Shown here: one piece after another, positions 64,000 to 64,000 of the stretch
Position numbering within the stretch: the stretch's first letter is position 1
How the letters are laid out: every line of letters begins with the position of its first letter
From: Niebla homalea
Taxonomy: Eukaryota; Ascomycota; Lecanoromycetes; Lecanorales; Ramalinaceae
Direction: 5' to 3'
NCBI GenBank assembly: GCA_019925105.1
Contig: JAHGAU010000035.1
Location: 558,001 to 622,000 of the forward strand
Length of the DNA stretch: 64,000 bases
The notes under the pieces: generated by a model
The model's database searches: none
Seen by the model: only the letters and a program-made list of their open reading frames with translations
What the model was told of the DNA's origin: nothing
Program-made: the position numbers and the translations under genes

Positions 64000-64000
64000 T

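Overview
The window comes from a filamentous ascomycete (Pezizomycotina-type) genome. Genes with short GT-AG introns, encoding conserved septin, rRNA-processing and splicing proteins, sit directly beside about 56 kb of AT-rich DNA. That DNA carries the signature of repeat-induced point mutation (RIP): CpA and TpG are almost absent over long stretches, TpA is in excess, and every transposon reading frame is broken by TAA/TAG stops. The species is not identified.

Bases 1-7534 are ordinary gene-rich DNA with balanced composition. They hold the 5' end of a WD40 gene (minus), a complete Cdc12/AspC-type septin (minus, 6 exons including a 14-nt microexon), a complete PWP2/UTP1 gene (plus, 4 exons) and a complete PRP45/SNW-family splicing factor (minus, 4 exons). 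Septin and PWP2 are divergent; PWP2 and PRP45 are convergent. I rebuilt the exon structures by hand: each splice pair restores one reading frame matching the family (385, 884 and 576 codons).

Composition changes abruptly at about 7690, some 150 bp upstream of the PRP45 start. From 7837 to 11650 there is a foldback element, a further partial copy of its arm, a fragment of a recurrent module, and unclassified degenerate DNA.

From 11651 to 59153 everything lies inside one Ty3/Gypsy chromodomain element (target duplication TAATT) that was repeatedly invaded. (1) A second copy of the same family sits in its gag (12957-20612, duplication AACGG). (2) A short non-autonomous LTR element sits in pol (22356-23526, GTTAA). 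(3) A Tad/I-like LINE, A, sits in the RNase H/integrase part (about 23756-54527). (4) LINE C, antisense, sits in LINE A, and (5) LINE B sits in LINE C. (6) A 13.4-kb antisense Gypsy element with 250-bp LTRs also sits in LINE A. (7) A 376-bp hAT-like MITE sits in the outer 3' LTR (8-bp duplication). Removing the insertions in order restores collinear elements, so the relative order of events can be read.

The last part (59159-64000) holds unclassified degenerate DNA, a fourth LINE copy (D), an LTR-like end joined to an inverted copy of the recurrent module, and a probable Copia-type LTR and gag fragment running off the window.

The most informative observation is that RIP spares the outer edges of the elements. 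In three LTR elements the head of the 5' LTR and the tail of the 3' LTR keep their C/G content, while the facing LTR ends, identical at insertion, are mutated. I found no intact gene, tRNA, rRNA or CRISPR between 7535 and 64000.
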